A stretch of DNA of 64,000 bases from Undaria pinnatifida (taxonomy: Eukaryota > Sar > Phaeophyceae > Laminariales > Alariaceae): the NCBI GenBank assembly GCA_012845835.1, contig JABAKD010000008.1, positions 16,483,223 to 16,547,222 of the forward strand, read 5' to 3'. The position numbers and the translations under genes were made by a program. Of this stretch, positions 50,425-61,033 are shown one piece after another (position 1 is the first letter of the stretch; each line of letters begins with the position of its first letter). The notes below the pieces were generated by a model. That model was given only the letters and a program-made list of their open reading frames with translations, searched no databases and had not been told where the DNA came from.

Positions 50425-51514
50425 TAGCAGCAAGCACAAGCACAATTCGATCGAGATTCCAGACACACGGGTGACGGTTTGAAAAAACAAATCGGCAGCC
50501 CCCTACTTCGACACAGCTTACAGCAGTAGACAGCACCACACCCCTAAGTTGAGCCCTCTCTAGACAACCAATCGACCCCAAACCTTCTCATGCTACAAGT
50601 ACCACTGTGGAAGTTTGAACGGCGTACCGACTGTTGGGAGTGGTGCTGGCCTCTGTGGGGAGAGTTTGGTAGCGGTGAGGGGCAAGCACCAGCACATACA
50701 TGTCGATCGAGGTTTGAGGGAGTGCGCCAGGCCGAACAATATCAAAATTCCGCCGCACCATGATGCGACAAGTGCGTACAGCAGTCGGCTGCACCACTTC
50801 CTAACTCGGGCCCTGGATATCCGATCGACTCTAAAACTCCCCGCGGCGGTAGAGTAATATGAGGCTCAATGGTGTGTCTGCTGGTTGGAGTGGAGCTGGC
50901 CTCTGTGGGGAGATTTCCGTAGGGGTGAGGAGCAAGAACGATCTCCGGTGAGGGTTTGAGACATGGGTGCTGGGTTGGTTGCATGAACGTCCGCCCAACA
51001 CAACAGTAGCCCACGACACCACCTCCTTACTCGAGCCCTGTAGGGCACCAATCGTCCCCAAACCTCCTCGCGTCAGTACAGTAGCGTAATTTGCAAGAGC
51101 GTATCGACTGGTGAGGGTGGTACTTGCTTCTATGTGGCGAGGTATTAGTTATGGTCAGGTGCAGAGCAAGAACTTCTCCGACGTGACTCGTCAACCAAGA
51201 CGAGCATTTTTTTTCCACTCCGGCATGCGTCCGCTCGTTGTGTTGTTCTCCGACCCCCACACTACCTTTTCCCGCCCTCTGTACTCATCCGTGCCCTATC
51301 GAGGTCCAGTCCTTATCGCAACAGAGTCGTGCGGTGTGTGTGGGACAACACAACCCACACATCTCACGACGACACTGACAATGTGCTGTGTCCAACACGC
51401 AGCCGTTGGAATATTTCTCGGAGAAAATGTTTTTGCTGTTGGTCGGAATTTTTCCGACTGTTTTTCATCCTCAACAAAAAGCACCATCCTCAGCATAAAT
51501 GATTTGCTGTTTAC
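50425..51514 (-). repeat. Large inverted repeat, right arm
   Basis: Reverse complement of 48669-49760 with only scattered differences (for example one substitution in the stretch corresponding to TESCGVCG(A/T)TQ, and small indels). It contains the same ~245-bp degenerate units in opposite order. Confidence 0.93.
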
Positions 51515-52168
51515 TGATAATGATAATAATATTAAAAGTTATAATTGAAAAAATTATTCAAAATGAATACGAAAAATAAAATTGAATAATAATAACAATA
51601 AAAATCAGATAAAAATAATGATAATATGAATACTAATAATAAACATATTAAATTCAAGAAAAAAAAAGAAAAGTTATTGATCATAACATAAAAAAAAATG
51701 ATATTGATAATGAAAAAAAAAAAAAATAGAAGAAAAATAATAATAATATAATATAATAAATATGATACTAAAAACATAAATTGATACTAATAATGATGAT
51801 GACGATAATAATGAAAATAAAATAAAATAATAAACATGATAATGATAATAAAAAAAACATTACAAAAATTAATGATAATAAGAACAATTTTTTTGATAAT
51901 AATGAAAAAAAAATGATAACCTAACCAATAACAATGATAACAATAATAAAATAAAAAAGTGAAAACTGATTATAAATATGATGAAAATAATATAAAAAAT
52001 AATAATAATACTAATAAAAAAAATGATACTAAAAAAAAATATTGAAAAAAAACGAAAAAAAAATTATAATTGTATTAATAACAATCATAAAAATATAATG
52101 ATAATAATAATGATAATAATATATAATATGTTTCATATAAATAATGATGATGAAAAAAACAAAAATAT
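51515..52168. repeat. AT-rich low-complexity block
   Basis: Roughly 650 bp composed almost only of A and T in ATAAT/GATAAT-like words. It lies between the right arm of the inverted repeat and the palindromic LTR derivative. Any long frame here is compositional. Confidence 0.9.
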
Positions 52169-52169
52169 G

Positions 52170-52568
52170 TTGCTTCTTAGATGAAGCTCTCGAGGCTATA
52201 ACCTATTGATAGCTGCTTGATGCGTTGACGCGAGACAAGGATGATAATCTGTTGATCATAACCTATTGAACTTAGGTGGCATGTGGCGTGTATCAGCTCT
52301 CTTGGCTGGTGTACGCTCGTAGGCTCGCTTTTGGATGACCCGATAAAGACACAGCCTATATATATATGATTTGAGGCAAACGAAGGCCACGGTCGGGACG
52401 TTGACGTAGGTAAGCTCCCAGAAGCAAACCTCAGGGAACATTGCCATAGGCACAGTAGACCACGAGCAAGCCTCAGGAAACGTTGCTGTAGGTGGATCAG
52501 ACATCTACCCATAGAGTACATCTGTCCGTAGCATACGCATTGTGCCGTCTCGATCATCAGGTGATGAT
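52170..52568. mobile_element. Older palindromic LTR derivative, left part
   Basis: 52170-52395 is the reverse complement of an LTR 3' end plus adjacent internal start (it mirrors 61797-62005, sharing gcgtcaacgcatcaagcagc read in reverse). 52396-52568 is the middle of a related LTR in forward orientation (gggacgttgacgtaggtaag through caggtgatgat). The two pieces meet without a spacer. The Copia element inserted at 52568/52569; joining the flanks at the ATGAT duplication recreates the uninterrupted LTR sequence caggtgatgatcaggcccac seen at 53127-53146. Confidence 0.8.
52564..52568. repeat. Target site duplication ATGAT, left
   Basis: ATGAT directly precedes the 5' LTR and is repeated at 60853-60857 directly after the 3' LTR. 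The empty site in the related LTR contains a single ATGAT, confirming the duplication. Confidence 0.9.
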
Positions 52569-53401
52569 TTTTAGAGATGCTACTTGTCAGTAACCATCAA
52601 GTCGTTACTTGATAACACTTGAAAGTAATATAGTATACATTGCGAGTTGTTCGTACAACAACAGACAGTTATGATAAGCCTGTTGTTAGTTGTCGTTTAT
52701 CGATGCAGTACGTAGCAGGCACAAGTCTCAGCAGCAATATCTTGGATACATGATGCACAGCAGCTTGCTGGTTAGTGATATCCAAAAGCTGGTACATGTA
52801 GTACGTACGAGTAGTGCGGTGTAATCAAATAAATGCGGCGGAATAAGTACCTGGTATGTAAAATAGTACGTACGAGCAATGCGGTGCCATCAAATTAATG
52901 CGGCGGAACAACGAATCTGGTAGCAACATTCATGGAATATGATTTTAGGTCGACTACTACTGCTGGGACGTTGACGTAGCTAAGCTCCCAGAAGCAAACC
53001 TCAGGGAACGTTGCCATAGGTACGGTGGACCACGAGCAAGCCTCAGGAAACGTTGCCGTAGGTGGATCAGACAACTACCCGTAGAGTACATCTGTCCGTA
53101 GAATAAGGCGTTGTGCCGATCGACCAGGTGATGATCAGGCCCACCTCGATCACTCCTCTTTGCTCACCATCAGCTCTCATCTGCTGAGCAACTAAATCAT
53201 CAATCAACATATCGGCCCGGGGTCGCCAACCATCTTCTCTTCTTTGAAGCTCTCCAACAGGCACACCTAACCGTGAGTCTGCGTTAGCCTCTACAATATA
53301 TATAGGCTGTGTCTTGATCGGGTCATCCGCAAGCGAGCCTACGTAAGCGTATACCAGCTACGGGCTGACACACGCTACGCACCGCCACCTAAGATTCAAT
53401 A
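52569..53401 (+). repeat. Copia 5' LTR, 833 bp
   Basis: Begins TTTTAGAG (TATTAGAG in the 3' LTR) and ends GATTCAATA. The termini are therefore TATT...AATA rather than the usual TG...CA. It contains a 67-bp internal tandem duplication (about 52800-52935) absent from the solo LTR at 47382-48147, and a TATA-like stretch at 53297-53304. Confidence 0.93.
53297..53304 (+). promoter_or_regulatory. Candidate TATA box in the LTR
   Basis: TATATATA about 100 bp before the LTR end. The 3' LTR has TTTATATA and the older derivatives have a longer TATATATATA at this place. It would drive transcription of the element from the R region; no start site can be read from sequence alone. Confidence 0.4.
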
Positions 53402-53412
53402 GGTTATCAGCC
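53402..53412 (+). other. Candidate primer binding site, half-tRNA type
   Basis: GGTTATCAGCC begins at the first base after the LTR. It lacks the TGG that complements a tRNA CCA end, but resembles the GGTTAT... sites of Drosophila copia and Ty5, which pair with the anticodon region of cleaved initiator tRNA. It has one mismatch to the iMet anticodon complement as I know it (C where G pairs with the CAU anticodon). tRNA identity is inference. Confidence 0.5.
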
Positions 53413-55118
53413 TCGTCTCGCGTCAACGCGTCAAGCAGCTGGCACATCGGTTCACGACCATCGTCACCACTACTGGAGGAGAGCGTTAAGAAATCTGCTG
53501 CTTCTGCTGCTTACTGGGGAGCTTCTCCATCAAATCGACGAGTACAACGAGAATTCAGCAACGAAGAAGTGCTTCGTTGAAAAGTGAGTGATATATGGTT
53601 CGTTTGCGTACCGCGTGCATCGAAGAGGGTCCTGCGTAAGCAACTACTACTACTGTAGTCTAACTGCTGTAATACGACTAGTGACACCCACCGAGCACCG
53701 TAATACGACCGTGTCATATCACCTTCGTCTAGTTTTACAGGCGATATCTCGATAAACCGAGCGAGACTGCTGTACGCCAAAACTCAGCAACTCCATCTCA
53801 CAACCCCAGCACTGCTGTAGGTTAGGAGCTCTGCTGAAGCGTAGTCCATACCCGTGGATAGTCAGCCTTGACTAAACTGAGCAACAGCAGCATAGAAGTC
53901 AAACACTCCCGATACGCCTGACCGCTACAAGTATCTGTTAAAGGAGCATTGTACTTCTCAATTTTTCAAGAGGGACATAGCTGTCACCCACGAAATTTTT
54001 TCTGGTCACCAGGCTCATCATAGATCTGAGGACCTTTTGAAGACTGTTCAATCGAGAACAAATTCGAACAGTCACAGCAGTACATTTGCTGCTTTCACTC
54101 GGTACAACAACAACAACCACTACGACCATTGGTAGTGTCATACAAGATCTTTCGGCTACCAGTACATCCTACCGCCATGGAGGAGTTCACCAACAACAAC
54201 AACAACAACAGCGGAAACCTGGCAAACGCCATCAAAGGCCTTAAAAAATTCGACGGACGCAAGCCTAGTGAATTCCGCGATTGGCACAAGAAGCTGGCCG
54301 TAATCTTGGGCGTCACGCGTCGCGACATCGCGCGCTTGATCAAGGGACAGACCCGTCCATCGCAAGAACCTGCACTTTCAGGTGAAGCTCGGGCTGCCTC
54401 CGATAAGGCCATTGCAGAATTCGCCAGAGCCAACGAAGATCTTTACGCTATCCTCTACCTACTCACCGACAAACCAGCAGCACTTCTTGTGGCCAAGCAT
54501 GAAGACACAACTGGTACGAGTGGCAACGGCCAACACGCTCTACAAGAGCTTGTCTCGAAGTACAACAAGGTCACTGACGAAGTGATTCGGGCGAAAATGG
54601 ACAAGCTCGTCAACACGAACATGGAGCAAGGAGAAGATCCGGACTCCTACTTTATGGAAAAGACTCTCGCGCGCTCTGAGCTCCAGAAGATGGGCGAGAT
54701 AACTTCCGACCGCAGATTCAAGGACATCTGTGTACAAGGATTCACGGCGGAGTACAAGGACATCAAGATGATGATGTACCGAGACCCGACTTTTGACATT
54801 GACCAGATGCAGAGCACAATGCGTCATCTCTACCTCGATGACCTTTCCCGCAGCAATGGAGCCAAAGGCAAGATCGCCGGCCGCGGCGTAGCTATGTCAG
54901 CTGGAACAACGACCTGCCCCTACTGTGGGCAGGATGGCCATCTCATCCGCAACTGCTGGAAGAAGCGGGACGAAGACAAACAATCTGGCAGTGATGGAAA
55001 CCACCGCGCCAATTCACGGAAGAGCAAAAAAAATCTTTTGGAAAGAAGGGCGGATCCAAGCCAGGGTCCAAAGGTGCCGCCGGACAGAAGTGGTGCTCTG
55101 TTCACAAAGCCACCACTC

Positions 55119-55461
55119 ACAGCGACGACATGTGCTATGCACAGGGTGCACCACGTCCGAAGCGTGGGGGTGCCAGCCTCGCTTCTGCTGTTCTGTCTGC
55201 CAGTTCTCCTACTAACGACGACGACGATGCACCATCCCTGAACTTTGATGATGATTTCGACAAGGGGTTCGCATGTTCAGCACTGACGACACAGCGACGA
55301 CATGTGCTATGTACAGGGTGCACCACGACCGAAGCGTGGGGGTGCCAACCTCGCTTTTGCTGTTCTGTCTGCCAGTTCTCCTACTAACGACGACGACGAT
55401 GCACCATCCCTGAACTTTGATGATGATTTCGACAAGGGGTTCGCATGTTCAGCACTGACGA
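55119..55461 (+). repeat. 172-bp tandem duplication at the gag-protease junction
   Basis: Two adjacent copies, from acagcgacgacatgtgctat to cagcactgacgac, differing at about five bases. 172 is not a multiple of three, so the copies are read in different frames. Removing one copy and adding one base to the A8 tract would restore frame arithmetic (-171), indicating that the ancestor had one continuous frame. Confidence 0.93.
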
Positions 55462-57035
55462 CAGCAAGCGACGGGAGGACCTCCGGTTTCAACTCCAAAA
55501 CATTCACCATGCTAGTGGACAGCGGAGCGTCAGACCACTTTGTGGATGAAAATTTAATCTCAGGTTTACGGCAGCGCATAAGAGGTCTCAGAATACTGGA
55601 CGAACCGAAGCCCATTGAGACTGCTGGCTACAAGAAAATCTTCGCCACTGCAACAGGCACCATCTGCGGACAAATCATCAATCCGTCAGGGGAGCCTATT
55701 CCTGTGCGCATTTTTGCGTACCTCGTACCCGGAATGGGACGTCACCTGTTTTCCTCGGTAACAGCAATGAGAATGGGGGTAATCACCATCCTTCGAGCAG
55801 GAAACCCCCAAATACAGTTCAAAAATAAGACTTCTCTTCGGTTGAATCAGCACGGAAAGCATGCGGGTATGTGCTCGTTTGACCTGTCACTGCCCGCAGT
55901 TGACGGCGAAACCTTGGCCAAGACAGCTATGTCGGGCGTAACCAAGACATCAACACCAGGTGTGGCTCTCGTCGCACAGGTAAGCGCTGACACCTGGCAC
56001 AGGCGGTTGGGACACATGAACCCCGCCAACATGGAGCTCCTCCGCAAGACGGAAGGCAACGGTGTTGAATATACCGGCACTGTGTCTGGCTGTGACATCT
56101 GCGCAGTGGGCAAGAGTACTCAAAAGGCTCACACAAAAAAGACGAAGCACAAGACCGACGGACCAATGGAACTGATATACACAGATCTTATGGGGCCCAT
56201 TACGCCAGCAGCCCGAGGAGGATATAAGTAAGTCAGCAAGTTCACTGACGACTTTTCCCGGATGAACGAGATTTTTCTCCTAAAATCCAAAACGGAGGCA
56301 GTCGACACGCTTCACCTCTATAACATGACAGTTGCAGTCCCACTGGGGCTACGTATCCAAAGATTGAGGTGCGACAAGGGAGGCGAGTACATCTCCAAAG
56401 AGTTCAAGACTCTCTGCGTCAACTCTGGCATCAGCATGGAATACACCGCGACAGCTACGCCACAACAGAACGGGGTATCAGAGCGCGTCGGAAGGACACT
56501 TGCGGCTACGGTGAGGTGTCTTCTTAAGGACGGCAACTTTCCCCCAAACATGTGGGGAGAACTGTTTTTCACAGCAGTCTATCTAACTAACAGATCACCT
56601 CACGCGACACCGGGAGGAAGAACACCTTTCTTCAAAATGCACGATAAAGAGGCAGATCTATCCGCTTTGCGTGCTATCGGGTCAAAGGCATTCGTGCACA
56701 TCAAAACTCACACACCAAAGCTCGGCGATAAAGCTTGGGAAGGCAAGCTCTGCGGGTTCAGTCAGGACAGCAGAGCGTATCGCATCTATAACCCTGTGAA
56801 AGGAACTGTGGTCGAAAGTCGCAACGTCACCTTTTTGGAGACACCTCCATACTCGATGCCACCTGCGGGAATTAATTTCCCGATCAATAAAAATAACGAG
56901 AACGACGTCATCGATTTTACCTCCTACTTGGACTTCACTATTTTGGACACGCAAAAGAAGGACATCATCACCGAACTTCACCGCCTTCGAGAAAGGATTA
57001 AGGGAATGATACAAGACAACGCTGACCGGCAAAAA

Positions 57036-57179
57036 GCAGCGTCTCCAGAGGAGGAAAAGGTGTCATCCCTGGAGGAGGAAAAGGCGTCATCCCTGGAGGA
57101 GGAAAAGGCGTCATCCCTGGAGGAGGAAAATGCATCATCCCTGGAAGAGGAACAGGCATCATCTCCGGAGGAGGAACCA
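57036..57179 (+). repeat. 24-bp coding minisatellite in the integrase-RT linker
   Basis: Six tandem 24-bp units encode SSLEEEKA-like octapeptides (variants S(P/L)EEE(K/N/Q)), producing a strongly acidic linker. Frame is preserved because each unit is eight codons. Confidence 0.9.
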
Positions 57180-59036
57180 TTACAAGATTCTGGAGCCGCA
57201 TCAGAGATCGGGCCTGCTGAAGAACCAGTTGTACAACCTAGGGTGACGCGTGCATCCACGCGATCTAACCCCAACACGGACGATACCTACGACAGCTCAC
57301 TTACGCCTAGCCAACTGCTCTACCTGACAAAAGGAGAGCCAAGGATCAAGATTATGGACATGCGCGAGGATTCTGCCCACATCGATGGAGAACCTTTTCT
57401 GTCATACAAGGCCTTTACCTACGCTACTTGCAACCTGCATGACAAGCGGTTCTCGGAGGAGGAAAAGCGGGTGGTTCAAATTCCTCGCACATACACTGAT
57501 GCCATCAACTCACCGGAGCAAAAGGAGTGGAAAATCGCCATCGACAAAAAGATGGACAGTCTCAAGGACCACGACGTCTACGACCTGGTTCCTATCACCA
57601 GTGTGCCGCACGACAACAAGATCATAGGATCACGCTTCGTATTCAAACAAAAAACAGACGGCAGGTTCAAGGCTCGGCTTGTCGTTCAAGGATACGTCCA
57701 AGAACCGGGTATTGACTACGGAAAGTCCTACGCACCGGCATGCCGAATCGGCAGCATTCGCATGATCCTAGCAATCGCATGCGAACACGGATGGCCAGTG
57801 TTGCAGTTGGACGTACAAGTCGCCTTTCTGCAATCGAAAATCGAAGGCCGCGACGTGTATGTCAAGACGGCCCCGGGGCAAGAGGTCAAGGACCTCAAGA
57901 CTGCCGAGCCTATGGTCTACAAGCTCAAACGCAGCCCATACGGTTTGGCGCAGTCACCCGTTCTTTGGTATGACAATATTAACGCGGCGATGCTGACCGT
58001 CGGTTTAACGCCTACGCAATCTGACCCCTGCGTATACACGTATGAGGAAGGTGACACCCTAGTCATCCTCTCTCTTTGCGTGGATGACATACTCATCACC
58101 GGCAATGATGAGAAAATTGTCAAACAACTGAAGAAGGCTTTGACGAACCGGTTTGCAATGACCGATATGGGCGAAGTCAGTCTCATTCTCGGGATTAAAG
58201 TCACCCGAGAATACAAACAAGGCACGCTATCCATTTCTCAAGAGGACTACGTCAACAGCATCCTGGAGAGGTTTGGAATGAAGGACTGCAACCCGGTGCG
58301 TACGCCGGGATACGGGTCTGAAATTTCCAACGAGCAACCGGAGAGCTCTTTGCTGGATACAACCGGGACGAAGCTATACCAGGCAATGGTTGGATCGATG
58401 CTCTACCTCACCCAATGCACGCGCTATGGTATGAGCTACGCTGTAAACCAGCTTACACGAGCATGCAGCAAGCCAGCACAAGCACACATGACTGCTTCCA
58501 AGCACGCACTAAGGTACCCCAAGGGACACCCGGACTTGCCAATCACCTACAAGCGAGGACAGTTTCGGATGCAAGGATTCTCCGACGCCAGCTTCGCAAG
58601 CAACCCCGACTCTCGCAAATCGACGACAGGATTCATTTTTTTCTTGTGCGGAGGACCTGTAAGCTTTGGAGCGAAGACGCAGTCGCTCACTGCGCAATCC
58701 ACGGTGGAGGCCGAACTGATGGCCATCAGCTACACCTGAAAGGAGGCGGGGTACCTGTCTAATTTTATGGCAGAACTGCACTTTGAAAACTTCAGCAACG
58801 TGTCGATCAGCAGCGACAACACCGGCGCACTAACGGTCGCTACAAATTCGACATACTCATCCAGGACGAGGCACATCGCACTCCGTTTCTTCTTCATCAG
58901 ATAACTCATCAAGGAAGGAAGAGTCACTCTCAAACTTGTGCCGACTGGCCGAATGCTGGCGGACTGTGCGACGAAACACCTCGCCAAAAATCAGTTCAAG
59001 AGCATTCTTCAGCAAATCAAGGAATTTTCTGGATGA

Positions 59037-60010
59037 TCGGAGAGGTGTCCTAACTTTTTACCGAGGAACACGACTCCACAACAGCACAGCAGCTCATCCT
59101 GCAACAACTACAGCTCGTCAACTCCACGAGGCACAGAGGATTCTACCTACCTCTCCAACTTCAAGATAAAGTTAAGCCTCAAGTCCCAAGCGACGGACAA
59201 CAGACCAAGCACATCTAACAACGTCTACACCAACAACGTCTACACCAACAAGGTCAAGCCACTGGAAGTGTGAAATGCGTTATCTCTTTACCAAAGCTGT
59301 ACGTAGAGTGTCGCATGTTCTCTTTGTACGGGGCGAGCAGAGACAACGACCGGTGTTGTGCATTGTTTGGAAAATGCGAAATATCGCAATCAATGCTAAA
59401 TAAGAGTACAAGTGGATAAGGTATTTCGACTGGATAGTTGATTCTTACATTTGACTACACCATCTTCGGTACTTCAGGATATATACGGCCGAGAAAAAAA
59501 AAAAAAAAAAAAAAAAAAAACGCCACCTGATCAAGTACACACGGAAGGTTAAGATACGCGAGAGGTGATGTCTCTCTAGAAAAAGTGGTCTCATCCAGCT
59601 GTAAATCGCTGGCAGTGCCCCTTTGTTCCTTTGTTTGAGGGCGGCAGGAACACTGGTAGGCTGTTCACTCCTATGATTGTTGCGGAATGATGAACACATT
59701 CACCGTTTAGACTACTACAAACATCTTCTATTCCTTGGTTGATTAACCGATTGGAATATAGTTCACGTCTGATGATTCTAGCATTGTGAGCTAGTAAGTT
59801 AACTTGCATCAATATGCAGAAACACGTATAGTGTCAGTGCAGGATTTTTCGTGTCCGCTTATTTTGTGTTCACTCTTCAGGTATTTTAGCAAGATTAGTT
59901 TGCTCTACGCAAAACATTTTTCCCAACATTTATCAATGTTGCTGCATGCATTTCTGTTATGGAGTTTTTTTTTTGGCATATGACGCAGAGCGATAAAGTG
60001 TTAACTTAAC
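59037..60010 (+). other. Copia 3' non-coding region with an A27 tract
   Basis: Between the pol stop and the purine tract. An A-run of about 27 lies at 59494-59520. No env-like or other coding frame is recognised. At almost 1 kb it is long for a Copia element and might include an unrecognised insertion ending in the A-run. Confidence 0.6.
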
Positions 60011-60019
60011 GGGAGGAGG
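60011..60019 (+). other. Polypurine tract
   Basis: GGGAGGAGG lies immediately before the 3' LTR and independently fixes the LTR start at TATTAGAG (60020). It serves as primer for plus-strand synthesis in LTR elements. Confidence 0.85.
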
Positions 60020-60852
60020 TATTAGAGATGCTACTTGTCAGTAACCATCAAGTCGTTACTTGATAACACTTGAAAGTAATATAGTATACATTGCGAGTTG
60101 TTCGTACAACAACAGACAGTTATGATAAGCCTGTTGTTAGTTGTCGTTTATCGATGCAGTACGTAGCAGGCACAAGTCTCAGCAGCAATATCTTGGATAC
60201 ATGATGCACAGCAGCTTGCTGGTTAGTGATATCCAAAAGCTGGTACATGTAGTACGTACGAGTAGTGCGGTGTAATCAAATAAATGCGGCGGAATAAGTA
60301 CCTGGTATGTATAATAGTACGTACGAGCAATGCGGTGCCATCAAATAAATGCGGCGGAACAACGAATCTGGTAGCAACATTCATGGAATATGATTTTAGG
60401 TCGACTACTACTGCTGGGACGTTGACGTAGCTAAGCTCCCAGAAGCAAACCTCAGGGAACGTTGCCATAGGTACGGTGGACCACGAGCAAGCCTCAGGAA
60501 ACGTTGCTGTAGGTGGATCAGACAACTACCCGTAGAGTACATCTGTCCGTAGAATAAGGCGTTGTGCCGATCGATCAGGTGATGATCAGGCCCACCTCGA
60601 TCACTCCTCTTTGCTCACCATCAGCTCTCATCTGCTGACCAACTAAATCATCAATCAACATATCGGCCCGGGGTCGCCAACCATCTTCTCTTCTTTGAAG
60701 CTCTCCAACAGGCACACCTAACCGTGAGTCTGCGTTAGCCTCTACAATTTATATAGGCTGTGTCTTGATCGGGTCATCCGCAAGCGAGCCTACGTGAGCG
60801 TATACCAGCTACGGGCTGACACACGCTACGCACCGCCACCTAAGATTCAATA
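60020..60852 (+). repeat. Copia 3' LTR, 833 bp
   Basis: Same length as the 5' LTR, with about eight single-base differences by eye (for example at the second base, in the duplicated segment, and in the TATA-like stretch). Confidence 0.95.
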
Positions 60853-61033
60853 ATGATCAGGCCCACCTCGATCACTCCTCTTTGCTCACCATCTGCTCTC
60901 ATCTGCTGAGCAACTAAATCATCAATCAACATATATATCGGCCTGGGGTCACCGAACAACATTTTCTCTGCTCGAGCTCTCTGCTCTTACAGGCTCACCT
61001 AACCGTGGCCTTCGTTTGCCTCAAATCATATAT
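60853..61033 (+). mobile_element. Older LTR derivative, middle part, after the Copia insertion
   Basis: Starts with ATGAT (60853-60857, right target duplication) and continues with caggcccacctcgatcactc, then caggctcacctaaccgtggc and cctcaaatcatatat. It is a diverged relative of the Copia LTR and the continuation of 52396-52568. It is interrupted at about 61033 by a further insertion. Confidence 0.8.

Larger units (their letters stand above)
54177..59036 (+). pseudogene. Copia gag-pol polyprotein, disrupted
   Basis: The ATG at 54177 is in a strong context (GCCATGG). Gag runs to a CCHC knuckle CPYCGQDGHLIRNC (54916-54957). An A8 tract at 55026-55033 marks loss of frame: downstream coding (KWCSVHKATTHSDDMCYAQG) is in the -1 frame. 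A 172-bp tandem duplication (55119-55290/55291-55461) shifts frame again. Protease DSGASDHF lies at about 55518. Integrase has WHRRLGHMN with CDIC, then YTDLMGP, CDKGGEY and NGVSERVGRTL for the DDE triad. RT has QLDVQVAFLQ and CVDDILITG. RNase H has GFSDASFASNPDSRKSTTG and STVEAELMA. In-frame stops: TAA 56229, TGA 58737, TAA 58902; the frame ends with TGA at 59034. Between integrase and RT is an 8-residue Glu/Ser-rich repeat (57036-57179). Confidence 0.93.
52569..60852 (+). mobile_element. Copia (Ty1/Pseudoviridae-type) LTR retrotransposon, 8,284 bp, defective
   Basis: Complete structure: 5' LTR 52569-53401, primer site from 53402, gag-pol 54177-59036 in the order gag, protease, integrase, reverse transcriptase, RNase H (integrase before RT defines the Copia superfamily), non-coding 59037-60010, purine tract 60011-60019, 3' LTR 60020-60852, flanked by the 5-bp duplication ATGAT. 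The LTRs differ at about eight of 833 positions, so insertion is fairly recent. gag-pol carries a tract-length frameshift, a 172-bp tandem duplication and three nonsense codons, so the copy is not autonomous. Confidence 0.95.

Noticed and set aside
48656-51548. Pairs of identical frames such as the 137- and 145-codon MRVVLASMWRG ORFs
   Set aside because: They match only because the two inverted-repeat arms match. No domain or codon signal supports a gene.
47382-53401. Solo LTR and Copia 5' LTR as the terminal inverted repeats of one giant transposon
   Set aside because: The right one is the 5' LTR of an element with its own target duplication and purine tract; the inverted arrangement is coincidental.
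55026-55033. A8 as a definite programmed -1 frameshift site
   Set aside because: Frame arithmetic with the adjacent 172-bp duplication is equally well explained by a simple loss of one A in a defective copy.
59037-60010. An env-like gene after pol
   Set aside because: No frame of adequate length, signal peptide or transmembrane segment on the plus strand.
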